Origin: Sorghum bicolor
Taxonomy: Eukaryota > Streptophyta > Magnoliopsida > Poales > Poaceae
Direction: 5' to 3'
Assembly (NCBI RefSeq): GCF_000003195.3
Contig: NC_012874.2
Coordinates: 3,007,001-3,071,000, forward strand
Length of the DNA stretch: 64,000 nt
Positions 48,094-58,824 of the stretch are shown here, in pieces. Positions within the stretch are counted from its first letter, which is position 1, and every line of letters begins with the position of its first letter. The notes below the pieces were generated by a model. The model saw nothing but the letters and a program-made list of their open reading frames with translations, did no database searches and was not told the DNA's origin. The position numbers were made by a program, and so were the translations under genes.

Positions 48094-49533
48094 ATGGCGG
48101 CCGCCGGAAGTGGAAACCGGGACGCCGGCGGCGGCAGCAACGCCACGCCCATGCACGTGGTGATGCTCCCGTGGCTCGCCTTCGGCCACATTGTCCCGTT
48201 CGCGCAGCTGGCGCGGAGGCTGCTGGCCTCCTCCTCCGCCGTCCGCGTCACGTTCCTCACGGCCGCCGGGAACGTCCCGCGCGTCGAGGCCATGCTGTCC
48301 TCTGCCGCCTCCGCCGGCGGGGTGGCCGTCGTGCCGCTGAACCTTCCCCGCGTGCCGGGGCTTCCAGAGGGCGCCGCCAGCACGGCGAACCTCTCGCCCG
48401 AGGGCGCCGAGCTGCTCAAGGTCTCGCTGGACGCCGCCAGGCCCCAGGTGGCCGCGCTGCTGGCCGAGCTCCGGCCGGACGCCGTGCTGCTCGACTTCGC
48501 CACCCCGTGGGCCTCCCACGACGCCGCGGCGCTGGGCGTCAAGTCGTTCCACTTCAGCGTCTTCTCCGCCGTCGCGTGCGCGTACCTCGCCGTCCCCGCG
48601 CGCCGCCCCGACGGGGCCGGAGCGGGGGCGCTGCCGTCGGCGCACGACCTCTTGTCCGTCCCCACTGGCTTTCCAGCCTCCTCCCCGCTCGCCGCCACCG
48701 GCGTTCCGGCGTACCAGGCCACTGACTTCACCTACATGTTCAGCAGCTTCGGCGGCAAGCCCTGCGTCCATGAACGCCTGGTCGCCGGCATCCAGGCCTG
48801 CGACGGCGTCGTGTACAAGACCTGCGCCGAGATGGAGGGCGCCTACGTCGAGTACCTTGCCGCCCAGTATCGGAAGCCCGTGCTCATGGCGGGGCCTCTG
48901 GTGCCGGACCGGCCACAGGGGGAGTTGGACGAGCGCTGGTCCACCTGGCTGTCGGCGTTCCCGGACGGCGCCGTCGTCTTCGCGTCGTTCGGCAGCGAGA
49001 CGTTCCTGCCGCCCGCCGCGGCGATGGAGCTCCTCCTGGGGCTCGAGGCCACCGGCCGCCCGTTCCTCGCCGTGCTCAACTGCCCGGACGGAGAAGCGGT
49101 CGTCGCGCCGCCAGGGTTCGCGGAGAGGGTGGCAGGTAGGGGCGTGGTGTGCTCCGGCTGGGTGCAGCAGCAGCACATCCTGCACCACCGGAGCGTGGGG
49201 TGCTACGTCACCCACGTCGGGTTCAGCTCCGTCGTGGAGGGGCTCGTCGCCGGCTGCCGCCTCGTGCTGCTGCCCATGAAGGGCGACCAGTACCTTAACG
49301 CGGCGCTGTTCGCGCGCGAGCTCCGCGTGGGCGTCGAGGTGGCGCGCCGCGACGAGGACGGCTGGTTCGGGCGGCAGGACGTGTGCGACGCTGTCGCGGC
49401 GGCGGTGGCGGACGGAGGGGAAGGGGAGGCGAGGAAGTGGGCCGACTTCTTGACCGACGACGGCGTGCAGGGAAGGTTCGCCGACGAGTTCGTCCGGCAG
49501 CTCAGGGAGCTCGTCAGTGCGGCCTCGAGTTGA
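48094..49533 (+). CDS. UDP-glycosyltransferase, UGT79/91-like (copy 1)
   Basis: Intronless gene of 479 residues, the usual length for plant family-1 UGTs. These enzymes transfer a sugar from a UDP-sugar to a small acceptor in the cytosol; the UGT79/91/94 group typically adds a second sugar to flavonoid or other glycosides. The N-terminal HVVMLPWLAFGH places catalytic His at 32, with the partner Asp at 134 in VLLDFATPW. The 44-residue PSPG donor-binding box runs W356-Q399 and ends GDQ. Within it the usual HCGW is HVGF. The substrate cannot be read from sequence. An in-frame GTG at 47941 lies upstream of the TATA-like site and was not used; the chosen ATG matches the copy 2 N-terminus. Very GC-rich. 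AATAAA at 49703 is a possible poly(A) signal. Confidence 0.93.
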   Translation: MAAAGSGNRDAGGGSNATPMHVVMLPWLAFGHIVPFAQLARRLLASSSAVRVTFLTAAGNVPRVEAMLSSAASAGGVAVVPLNLPRVPGLPEGAASTANLSPEGAELLKVSLDAARPQVAALLAELRPDAVLLDFATPWASHDAAALGVKSFHFSVFSAVACAYLAVPARRPDGAGAGALPSAHDLLSVPTGFPASSPLAATGVPAYQATDFTYMFSSFGGKPCVHERLVAGIQACDGVVYKTCAEMEGAYVEYLAAQYRKPVLMAGPLVPDRPQGELDERWSTWLSAFPDGAVVFASFGSETFLPPAAAMELLLGLEATGRPFLAVLNCPDGEAVVAPPGFAERVAGRGVVCSGWVQQQHILHHRSVGCYVTHVGFSSVVEGLVAGCRLVLLPMKGDQYLNAALFARELRVGVEVARRDEDGWFGRQDVCDAVAAAVADGGEGEARKWADFLTDDGVQGRFADEFVRQLRELVSAASS

Positions 49534-49834
49534 TTGAGCGCTCGACGCCTCGACCTTGTGTTAAATGTACGCTTTATTCTCTTGTGTAACGCGCTGTCAA
49601 GTGTCAACTGTGATCACCGCTGGTGTGCACTTGTATGTTCCCTTTCTTTTCCTTTCTTTTTGTGAAGTTTTAAAGTCTATACTCCTTCACATATCATATT
49701 TCAATAAATCAATTAATTATTTTATGACTCGCTGAATTCATAAAAAAATACTATTCAATATTTATACATCTAAATAATTTTACTATAAAAAGACATGGCA
49801 TGTTGACTTAATTATTCCGCCACGAGTTACATAA

Positions 49835-50076
49835 GGCCTTGTTTAGTTCACCCCGAAATCCAAAAAATTTTCAAGATTCCCTGTCACATCGAATCTTACG
49901 GCGCATGCATAAAGTATTAAATATAGACGAAAACAAAAACTAATCACACAATTTGACTGTAAATCACAAGACGAATCATTTGATCCTAATTAGTATATGA
50001 TTGGATAAGATTTACCACAAACAAACGAAAGTGCTACAGTGCCGAAATCCGAAATTTTTTTAAACTAAACAAGGCC
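49835..50076 (-). mobile_element. Tourist-like MITE (family T1), TAA duplication
   Basis: Ends GGCCTTGTTTAGTTCACC and AAACTAAACAAGGCC, flanked by TAA (49832-49834 and 50077-50079). Confidence 0.92.
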
Positions 50077-50174
50077 TAAGTTATTTTGAACAAGACGGTG
50101 TCTAAAGACATGAATAGATATATGTATCGTTGGGGTTAAACACTCTAAAATGTACTGTGAGGGCAGTCTTAACG

Positions 50175-50431
50175 CACTCTCTCTGTCCCTGAAAACTTTA
50201 ATTTTTAGAGTTGTCTTAAGTTAAATTTTTTAAACTTTGGTCAAATTTTAAAAAATGCTAAAATTTATAGTACCAAATTAGTACCATTAGATTTATTATA
50301 GATATTTTTATAAAATACTCATTTTATGTCATGGATATTGATATTCTTTTCTATAAAATTGGTCAAACTTAAAAAAAAAATTTGACTGACACGAATTTTA
50401 GAAATTGAAGTTTTTAGGGACAGAGGGAGTA
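50175..50431 (+). mobile_element. Stowaway MITE
   Basis: Left end ACTCTCTCTGTCCCTG (mutated CTCCCTCCGTCCC) and right end AGGGACAGAGGGAG followed by TA. The AT-rich interior matches 19086-19330. Confidence 0.85.
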
Positions 50432-52490
50432 GATTTCACGGGGGTTTATGCACATTAATAGGATGCCATATGAGCAGAAATTTGAGTTTTTGTATGTATT
50501 AAATAGGAGAGAGAAGGAAAACATTTGCTAGAGACGAGATGAGCGAGCGTTATTTCTAAAACCGAATGAACCTGGCTGCGAGCCTTTCTTCGTTTCATCC
50601 TGTGCGCGAAGAGCTAATCATGGACATAGCCACCGCTACCACAGGGGATGGCGGTGTGGGAGGCCTCTACCGAAGGGGAAGGCGGGCTCTGCCAACCGCA
50701 CGCACAGAGATCCGCCACGCACGGCTCCGAGGGGATGGCGGGCATGAGATCCCCTGCTCCTCCTTGCCCTCACAGTCTCTCTGCTGCTCGTGGCGGCCGT
50801 CTAGCGAGGCATGGTCAAGGGGCATGACAACGGTGGTCATCTCTGCAATTGGGTATGGGTACATGATACTAGTGTGGGCATCCCACGGCGACAACTAGTG
50901 CGCGGCTGCGCAGGCTCCTCACCGTCTCGCCGCACGCGCCGCTGACCACCGCTCTCGTCCGTAGCCTGCGCGATGTCGATCTAGTGTTCGCCGCCGAAGT
51001 CATCGCTAGAGATATGCCGACATGGCTGACAGTACAATGGCATGGCTCATTTTTTTAACTGAGAAGCTCCGTGTCGTGTCTCCTAGGTGACTCGGGGCGA
51101 CACGCCACGCCGCCACTCGCCCAGCCGCCGCAGGCCAACTTTGGCAGTCGTCGTCGCGGCTCCGACTAGCGATGGCAGTGGCCCACCGCGGTGCCCCAAT
51201 TTTGCCTGGATCTACGGACTCGCAGAAAATGGATAAAAACCCTACCTGGTTCATTTGGGCTGACGGCGGTGGACAGGCTTGTGTCACCAACCTTCTTGAA
51301 GGCATCGTTGAAGTTTCGGTCCATCGAGGGAAGGCTGAGGATGAAAGTCCTGCTCGTAGGTTCTCCAACATTGATTGGCGTCTGGGGCGTCAATTTCCTT
51401 CATGAAGGCATCGCTAGAGCACCATGGCAAAAGAAGAAAATCTGCCCATCGCTCTTTCCCATGTGGTAACCCCTGGTCGTAGTGCTGTGCCTAATTGTAC
51501 TTCATGCTTCTCCTCACTTGGTATGTCCAATTGTTGCTTGTTGTAGCTGTAGTCGTCGCTTAGGCCCCTTCTCATGCAGATGCTTTGCTACTGGGAGTGT
51601 GTTGGCCCCGCTCGCGGATGTTTTTGCCGTGTGGATGGTATTATTGCTTGTGCGGATGCTTTGCCGCCGGTGTTGTAGAGGATGTTGTCGTGGAGGTTGT
51701 GCTGCCATCGACGTGTGCCTCCCATGGAGGTCCCCCTCGCTCGTGGTCTTGAGGGCCACCTACCCTTAGTGACTCGGAGGAGTGCATGGCGCTTGCCGCA
51801 TTGTTGGTCATAGCCGTTTCGGTGGATGCTTTGCCGCCGAGGTGTTCTGGTGGATGTTTTGTCGCCAAGGTTGATGTGGTTGCTTCGACGAATGCTTTGC
51901 TGTCTAGAGTTCTTGCGGATGCATTGCCGTTGTTTTATTTACGGATCCCACCACCGACTGCTACCAATGTGTTGAGTTTTTCTATATTAGGCTCGGTTGT
52001 TGGGGTTAATCATGTAGCTTGACCCCTCTCTCGTGCTTCTGAGCCCATTTTTCTTCTGTCACGTGTGTTAGTTTTTAGTGATGTATGTGGGGTGGTTTGC
52101 TTAGGCTTACCAAGGTTCACCCACTGTAATGTCTTTGCTCTTCTCTTTAATGAAAAACGTGTTTTGCACAATCTCGAAAAATGACCTAACTCTTATCGGC
52201 TGTGTCTAAGCCGTTGCTGCAGCTCCTAGGTGGGCATGACATGGTCCGATGCGTGAGTCGAGTCGTGCCAGAATGAACTAAAGCATGGATACATGCTGAG
52301 CATGTGTTATGTGGGCCATTCACATAGCGTATCGAGATATGTGTCATTCAGAACAGTAGGATTTGACATTGGGTAGTATGTATAGCACGAATCTCAAAAC
52401 AATTTTGAATAGTGCAGATAGGGCATACTGAGCATGTACATACTATATTGTGATACGTTATTGACCATGAACCCCTCAGGTCATGTCTTA
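50432..52490. other. Gene-free interval with a LINE-like 3' end
   Basis: 50566-51440 has open frames on both strands, none with a domain I recognise; a - strand stretch (51006-51393) looks like decayed coding sequence. 51560-51960 repeats a GGATGCTTTGCCGCC motif imperfectly about six times. CTCTTTAATGAAAAACGTG with CTCGAAAAA (52143-52182) resembles a grass LINE 3' tail, so the block may be a degraded retroelement. Confidence 0.4.
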
Positions 52491-52732
52491 GGCCTTGTTT
52501 AGATCCAATTTTTTTTGGTTTTTGACAGTGTAGCATTTTCGTTTTTATTTGACAAATATTGTCTAATCATAGAGTAACTAGGCTTAAAAGATTTAGCTCA
52601 TGATTTACAGGCAAACTATGTAATTAGTTTTTGTTTTCATCTATATTTAATGCTTCATACATGTGCCGCAAGATTCGATGTGACGGAGAACCTTAAAAAA
52701 ATTTTGGTTTTTGGGTGAACTAACCAAATGCC
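52491..52732 (+). mobile_element. Tourist-like MITE (family T1), TTA duplication
   Basis: Ends GGCCTTGTTTAGATCC and GAACTAACCAAATGCC, flanked by TTA (52488-52490 and 52733-52735). The right-hand TTA is also the left duplication of the next element. Confidence 0.9.
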
Positions 52733-52735
52733 TTA

Positions 52736-52861
52736 GACTGCGTTCGGTTGCCATAATTTTGCCCCTGGAACTATTCCAGCTTATCTAAACTATGTAAATT
52801 AGTGAAGCAAATCCATCTGGAATCATTCCAGTGACCCAAACCGGATCAACCGAACGAGCCC
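52736..52861. mobile_element. Short Tourist-like MITE of another family, 126 bp
   Basis: Inverted ends GACTGCGTTCGGTTG and CAACCGAACGAGCCC, flanked by TTA (52733-52735 and 52862-52864). Inside is an inverted pair around CTGGAAC/GGAATCATTCCAG. It directly abuts the preceding MITE. Confidence 0.85.
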
Positions 52862-52914
52862 TTAGTCGGGCCTGGGCCGTGCTGGGGATGATGACCTATT
52901 TGGCTCCCGTGGCA

Positions 52915-53066
52915 TCGCTATCCACGTGTTTCCACGCGTCACCCACTCCCGTTCAAATAAATATTTTGCCGTGCTTACGCTGCATTATATAGCCTGTTAA
53001 AGGATCCACCCCACTCCATCAGTTTCGCCACAAACAGGAACCGGACAGGATCGGAGTTGCACAGCC
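52915..53066 (+). promoter_or_regulatory. Promoter and leader of UGT copy 2
   Basis: TATATAG (52986-52992), about 75 bp before the ATG, is the likely TATA box; CCACGTGT (about 52921) is G-box-like. The leader is similar to copy 1. The two MITEs end only about 55 bp upstream of this region. Confidence 0.6.
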
Positions 53067-54491
53067 ATGCCGACCGGCGGAGGAGGCAACCGCGACGACG
53101 TCGCGCCCATGCACGTCGTGATGCTCCCGTGGCTCGCCTTCGGACACATCGTCCCGTTCGCGCAGCTGGCGCGGAGGCTGCTGGCCTCCTCCTCCTCTGT
53201 CCGCGTCACATTCCTCACAGCCGCCGGGAACGTCCCGCGCGTCGAGGCCATGCTGTCCTCCTCGGCGTCGTCCGCCGGCGGGGTGGCCGTCTTGCCGCTG
53301 CGCCTGCCTCGCGTGCCGGGGCTTCCCGAGGACGCCGCCAGCACGGCCGACCTCTCGCCCGACGGCGCCGAGCTGCTCAAGGTCGCGCTGGACGCCGCCC
53401 GGCCCCAGGTCGCCGCGCTGCTGGCCGAGCTCCGCCCGGACGCCGTGCTGCTCGACTTCGCCACCCCGTGGGCCTCCCACGACGCCGCGGCGCTGGGCGT
53501 CAAGTCGTTCTATTTCAGCGCCTTCTCCGCCGTCGCGCTCGCATACCTCGCCGTCCCCGCGCGCCGCCTCGACGGGCCCGGGGCGTCGGCGCGCGACCTC
53601 ATGTCCGCCCCCGCTGGCTTTCCCGGATCCTCCCATCTCGCCACCGCCGGCGTCCCGGCGTACCAAGCCGCCGACTTCACCTACGTCTTCACCAGCTTCG
53701 GCGGCCAGCCCTGCGCCTACGACCGGTCGGTGGCCAGCACTCGGGCTTGCGACGGCGTCGTGCTCAAGACCTGCGCGGAGATGGAGGGCGTCTACATAGA
53801 CTACTACGCCGCCCAGTTCCGGAAGCCCGTGCTGGTGGCGGGGCCGCTGGTGCCGGAGCCGCCGCGGGGGGACCTGGACGAGCGCTGGGCCACCTGGCTG
53901 TCGGCGTTCCCGGACGACGGCGCCGTCGTCTTCGCGTCGTTCGGCAGCGAGACGTTCCTGCCGCCCGCCGCGGCGACGGAGCTCCTCCTGGGGCTCGAGG
54001 CCACCGGCCGCCCGTTCCTCGCCGTGCTCAACTCCCCGGACGGCGCGGCGGCAGTCGTCCCGCCGCCGGGGTTCACGGAGAGGGTGTCAGGGAGAGGACT
54101 GGTGCACACCGGGTGGGTGCAGCAGCAGCACATCCTGCGCCACCGGAGCGTGGGGTGCTACGTCACCCACGCCGGGTTCAGCTCCGTCGTGGAGGGGCTC
54201 GTCGCCGGCTGCCGCCTCGTGCTGCTGCCCATGAAGGGCGACCAGTACCTTAACGCGGCGCTGTTCGCGCGCGAGCTCCGCGTGGGCGTCGAGGTGGCGC
54301 GCCGCGACGAGGACGGCTGGTTCGGGCGCCAGGACGTGTGCGACGCTGTCGCGGCGGCGGTGGCGGACGGAGGGGAAGGGGACGCTAGGAAGTGGGCCGA
54401 CTTCTTGACGGACGACGGCGTGCAGGGAAGGTTCGCCGACGAGTTCGTCCGGCAGCTCAGCGAGCTCGTCAGCGCGGCGGCGTCCAGTTGA
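53067..54491 (+). CDS. UDP-glycosyltransferase, UGT79/91-like (copy 2)
   Basis: Intronless, 474 residues, tandem paralogue of the UGT at 48094, in the same orientation and about 3.5 kb downstream. Catalytic His27 lies in HVVMLPWLAFGH and partner Asp130 in VLLDFATPW. The PSPG box runs W350-Q393, with HAGF where the canonical box has HCGW. The C-terminal 110 residues are almost identical to copy 1, while the acceptor-side half, especially residues about 155-250, differs by many substitutions and a short deletion. This suggests the same sugar donor but possibly different acceptors (inference). Start MPTGGGGNRDD aligns with the copy 1 start. Its 3' flank is interrupted by a LINE fragment about 110 bp after the stop. 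Confidence 0.93.
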   Translation: MPTGGGGNRDDVAPMHVVMLPWLAFGHIVPFAQLARRLLASSSSVRVTFLTAAGNVPRVEAMLSSSASSAGGVAVLPLRLPRVPGLPEDAASTADLSPDGAELLKVALDAARPQVAALLAELRPDAVLLDFATPWASHDAAALGVKSFYFSAFSAVALAYLAVPARRLDGPGASARDLMSAPAGFPGSSHLATAGVPAYQAADFTYVFTSFGGQPCAYDRSVASTRACDGVVLKTCAEMEGVYIDYYAAQFRKPVLVAGPLVPEPPRGDLDERWATWLSAFPDDGAVVFASFGSETFLPPAAATELLLGLEATGRPFLAVLNSPDGAAAVVPPPGFTERVSGRGLVHTGWVQQQHILRHRSVGCYVTHAGFSSVVEGLVAGCRLVLLPMKGDQYLNAALFARELRVGVEVARRDEDGWFGRQDVCDAVAAAVADGGEGDARKWADFLTDDGVQGRFADEFVRQLSELVSAAASS

Positions 54492-54599
54492 TTGAGCACT
54501 AGACCTTGTGTTGTACGCTTCTTTGTCTTTATTTATTCTCTTGTGATCACCGTGCTGGTGTGCACTTGTATGTTTTAAGTTTCTGGACTTATAAAACAT

Positions 54600-55581
54600 A
54601 TTAGAGGCTGGCCTAACACACCTACAGTATGCTGATGATAGAGTTATTTTGATGGAAAAGTTAGATTCCAACATTTCTCTCTTTCCTGCTATGAACTTAT
54701 GTCAGGCATGAAAATCAACTATGAGAAGAGTGAAGTTTATGGGGATAATTGGTTTGGTGATACAACCTTGAAAGTTGAATTTTGGCAATTGTTTCAAATC
54801 TGTTCAGATCCTGAAGTAGAGGTGTCTAATGTGTGGCAAAATGGACAATGGTTACTAAACTTCAGAAGAACCCTCGATGATTTTCTACTACAAGAGTGCA
54901 ATAGGTTGCCGATGTTGTTGAGACGGATCCAATTATCTTCAGGCAGAGATGAGGTTGTTTGGGAACTAGAGAAATCAGGTAGATACACAATCAGATATTT
55001 ATACAGATTATTATCATTTGGAGGGATCAAATGCTCATCTCAATAAAATTTGGCAATGTAGAGATTCCCTTAAGGTCCAAATCTTTCAATGGATGGTTTA
55101 TCATCACAGGATAAAAATACAATGTCGAGTGCAGCTGAAGCGAAGAAAGTGATCTGGGTCACCATATTGCAAGAGCGGTGATAGTTTAGAAACATCTGAA
55201 CATATTTTGTTTCATTGCCCAATTGCATCTTTCCTCCGGACATTTTTTCATTTTGTGCTGGGTGGTCTAGATCACCCAACTCTCTTGAAGCTCTGTTTGT
55301 AGAGGTGATAAGCAACCTACATGGAGGGTTGAAGGGCTTGACTTTGTTTCTTCTGTCTGGATAGTTAAGTTGGTTTTTTTTTAGTTTGCTGTAAGAGGTT
55401 GCTCAGTATTTTCTGGTGTCGAACGTTGAGGTTAGTCGAGAGCTATTTTTTGTTGGGTTCAGGCCTTTGATCTACCCACTGCTACTTGTGCGTTATTGTA
55501 AACTGGTAACCCCCGTGATGAGATCGGGGGTTCAATTATAAGCTTCCTAACAAACCTGGGCTGAGCCTTTGATCTAAAAAC
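54600..55581 (+). mobile_element. 5'-truncated LINE retrotransposon fragment
   Basis: The + strand reads as decayed reverse-transcriptase coding sequence: a QYADD-type catalytic box near 54630, the ELMSGMKINYEKSEV motif (about 54690-54735) typical of plant LINE RTs, then a region resembling the C-terminal zinc-binding RT domain (DEVVWELEKSGRYTI; later HILFHCP). Several stops and frameshifts show it is dead. The 3' part has a hairpin (55508-55515 pairing with 55525-55532) and ends GATCTAAAAA. AAAACAT flanks it (54593-54599 and 55582-55588). UGT copy 1 shows the uninterrupted site near 49738-49790. Confidence 0.8.
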
Positions 55582-55588
55582 AAAACAT

Positions 55589-56326
55589 TTCATCAACATT
55601 TGTACATCTAAATAAGTATACTGTAACAATATATAGCATGATAAATCTAATGATCCTTATTTGATGTCATAAATATTAATATATTTTATTACTTCTGTTA
55701 ACATGTTATGAGTTATACTAGTTGATTGTCAAAGATTATTGCCTAAAATTCAGGCAATTGAAATATAGCAACTCCCTTATATTTGGACAAATCTGAGACT
55801 GGTTGACTTCTTGACATATGAGATGTACGCTTATTTTGAAATGGATGTGGTATCCATTATCTTGATATTTAGTCAATAAAATAAGCATCCATGTTCGTTA
55901 ATTAAGTTTAGAAATTATCATGATAGTAGAAAATAAAAACAAAATAAGCATATAATATATACGTGTGTCTACGTGTATTGTGTGGTGTGGTGTGTGCGAA
56001 AAACTCTAGCATGGGCCCTACTTAAACCGCATAGATAAATATAGATGCTTAGGCTTAAAAGACAACTTCATCAAGATCCCTACTAGAGACCTCAAATTTG
56101 GATGGCCAGCCAAATCCTTTCTCCAACCCACATTCTTGTGGCTCTAGGCCAAGCCCAAACCACTGGTTTCACGCGACTCCGATCCTCCGGTTGCGCGGAC
56201 GGCTCCTCTAGCGTCGCGGGGCTCGCTCTCACAATGCACGTGACTTCCCAACCGTGCTTCTCCTCCCGACAGCGCGAGTCCGTCCCCTCCCATGACGACA
56301 TGATGCCCCCGACAAGTCACGCTTGT
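55589..56326. other. Gene-free AT-rich interval
   Basis: The first 60 bp align with the 3' flank of UGT copy 1. The rest shows no gene; 56100-56300 is a small GC-rich patch without a recognisable product. Confidence 0.5.
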
Positions 56327-56686
56327 TTTGGTGGAGAAAGTCAATGCCAATCAGTCCCATGTGTCATTTTCAGTTAGGCCTTGTTTAGTTCCGAAAACTG
56401 AAAAGTTTTCGGAACTATAGCACTTTCGTTTTTATTTGACAAACATTATCTAATTATAGAGTAACTAGGCTTAAAAGATTCATCTTGTGATTTACAGATA
56501 AACTGTGCAATTAGTTTTTATTTTCGTCTATATTTAATACTTCATGCATGTGGCGTAAGATTCGATGTGACGGAAAATCTTGAAAAGATTTTGGATTTCA
56601 GGGTGAACTAAACAAGGCCTTAGAATGAATTTGGTGGAGAAAGTCAATGCCAATCAGTCCCATGTGTCATTTTCAGTTAGAATGAA
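56327..56686. repeat. 57-bp tandem duplication interrupted by a MITE
   Basis: A block beginning TTTGGTGGAGAAAGTC and ending TTTTCAGTTAGAATGAA occurs at 56327-56376 (continuing after the MITE at 56620) and again from 56630. Subtracting the MITE and its TTA gives a 57-bp period. Confidence 0.85.
56377..56619 (+). mobile_element. Tourist-like MITE (family T1), TTA duplication
   Basis: Ends GGCCTTGTTTAGTTCCG and GAACTAAACAAGGCC, flanked by TTA (56374-56376 and 56620-56622). Confidence 0.93.
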
Positions 56687-57162
56687 TTTGAGGGCTCTAT
56701 TTTGAGGGCATCCCTGGAGTGCAGTCTGGAAAATATAGTCTTCAAATAAAAAATAGGAGCCCTATTTAGAGGACTAGTTGATCTGATATCATTTTATTTA
56801 ATATTTACATGCTAGACAGTTACTCGCTCCATATAGGATTTAGATATTATTTAGGATAGCTACACGGTCTCCAAAATACAACTTTGACCTCTTATTTAAA
56901 AGTATTTAGGAAAAAATGATACAAGTATACTTTTATGAAAGTATTTTTCAAGATAAATCTATTCATATAATTTTTATATTTGCAAACTCAACAATTCAAA
57001 AGCTATTGATGATTTATATTTCCAATATTTGACTCAAACCTTGTTCAAAATGACTTCTAAATTAAAAAAACTTTACAAGTACAACTGAAGTGCAGTTATA
57101 GGGCGTTCATAAATACCAAAATATTTTTTAATACATAACCAACAAAGTCATCTTGGAAACTA

Positions 57163-57396
57163 CTCCCTCCATACCAAATCATCATTTCAACTTTATTTGA
57201 GAGTTAAAACATCTCAAGTTTGATCAAAATTTTAGAGAGAATTACAAATATTTATGACCATATGAAAAGTATAATTAGTAAATAATTTAATTATATTTAT
57301 TTGATATCATAAATGTTATTATTTTATTATTATATAAATTTTATCACACTTGAAATGCTTTTACTTTCCAAGACTTATATTTAGGACAGAGGGAGG
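57163..57396. mobile_element. Stowaway MITE, TA duplication
   Basis: Left end CTCCCTCCATACC preceded by TA, right end GGACAGAGGGAG followed by GTA. AT-rich interior with the usual TTTGATCAAAATTT-type text. Confidence 0.85.
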
Positions 57397-58824
57397 TATT
57401 TTGCTCAACATACTCCCAAAAATTTGTATTAGTTATTTAGAAAAAAATCAACAAAATATAAAGGAAAAGATTCAAAACTAAATACGGTTGGTATTGACGA
57501 GAGCTACATTTTTATATAAATTTCATCTTGTTTGACTCCATACGAAGATATATTTTTTCTAGGTAACATAGACACTTGCGCTTAATATGCTATTGAAAGT
57601 TTGTATCAATATTTTAAACAATCTTAACGACCAAATGAGAAAACTGGTATATCTTATTGGCGGGCTACAGTTTCGATATAAAAAATCGGTCTCATCCTCA
57701 TTGTACGAGTTAACTACTTTTGTTTTTTTGCATGCTGAACCAATTCTGGGTTCAATCCCTTTATGTATTCGGTTAGTAATTGCTGACAATTCAGTATTGT
57801 TGTAGTAATGGAAATCCCTATTTCCTCTAAAAAAATTATAATTTTTTAAGGTGGGAACAGACCCTTCCTTCTTGCACGCCAGCATAGCACACCTTGCCAC
57901 GCTAATGGTAGGGTGGTTATTTCATACCACGCTATTCGGCATGCCAAAAAGGTTAGATTCGGATAAATTATTTTTAAAATATTAGAAAAAGGTTAAATAA
58001 AATCCCCCCTCTCTTCTCTTCTCGTAACAGACTCCGTTTCTCCGGTGAAGGTCGGGATGTTTACTCCGTAATTAAAGAAAAACTCCATTTCTCCATACTA
58101 TCGTATCTGGGCTAACTCCATTTCTCCATTTCTCCTTCACCGAAGAAAACACCGCGTGGGCCAAGCTCATGGATACCCATTCAGGGCCCAAGTATTACTG
58201 GATGGGCTTGCCTGTCGCTTCTGCTTGTCATTTCCATTACTCGCTTCAGTGGCTGTACTTCCTCAGCTGAGCCCTCAGCTAGCATCTCATCTGATACAGT
58301 AAGCTCTTCGATGTTTGATTTAGCGTATATATAAGGCTACGGCTACCATCTCTCTCTCCGTGTTGTGATAGCTAAGGTTTACGAATATTTGGAGCCTGTT
58401 CGTTTAAACTTATGGGCAGGAACAATAATCTGCATCCATGAGGGAGAGGGGCCATGCATCACACAGTGTGACAAGGAAAATGGAGAAACAAAGCTTCGTT
58501 ATCAGTACAGATTACAGCACTTCATCCATGCATGCAGCTATGCTCAGCACCTGGTCTCAGCTAAGCTCTCAGGTTGTTCCATGTAAGTCGAACAAACTAG
58601 GGATACAGATGCACACACAACAACCAACAGCTAGCACAGAAGTCCTGACCATGCATGCCGGCAGTACGCACTTCTCTTTTATGGGAGGGAGATGATACAG
58701 ATAGATCAGCATCAGTTGCATGCCTTGCCGTTATGTTACATTACACCACCATGGCTCCATGTACAGAGCTTTGCATTGTCCTCCCCCGGCCGTCCACGCC
58801 TGGAGACGGAGATGTGATGATCTC
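57397..58824. other. 3' flank of the TSJT1-like gene
   Basis: The part nearest 58825 should hold the 3' UTR of the - strand gene. The rest is AT-rich, with no gene. Repeated CCATTTCTCC text occurs at 58083-58135. Confidence 0.45.

Noticed and set aside
54699..55046. 115-codon open frame as a host gene
   Set aside because: It reads as part of a decayed LINE reverse transcriptase, with RT and zinc-binding motifs continuing in other frames.
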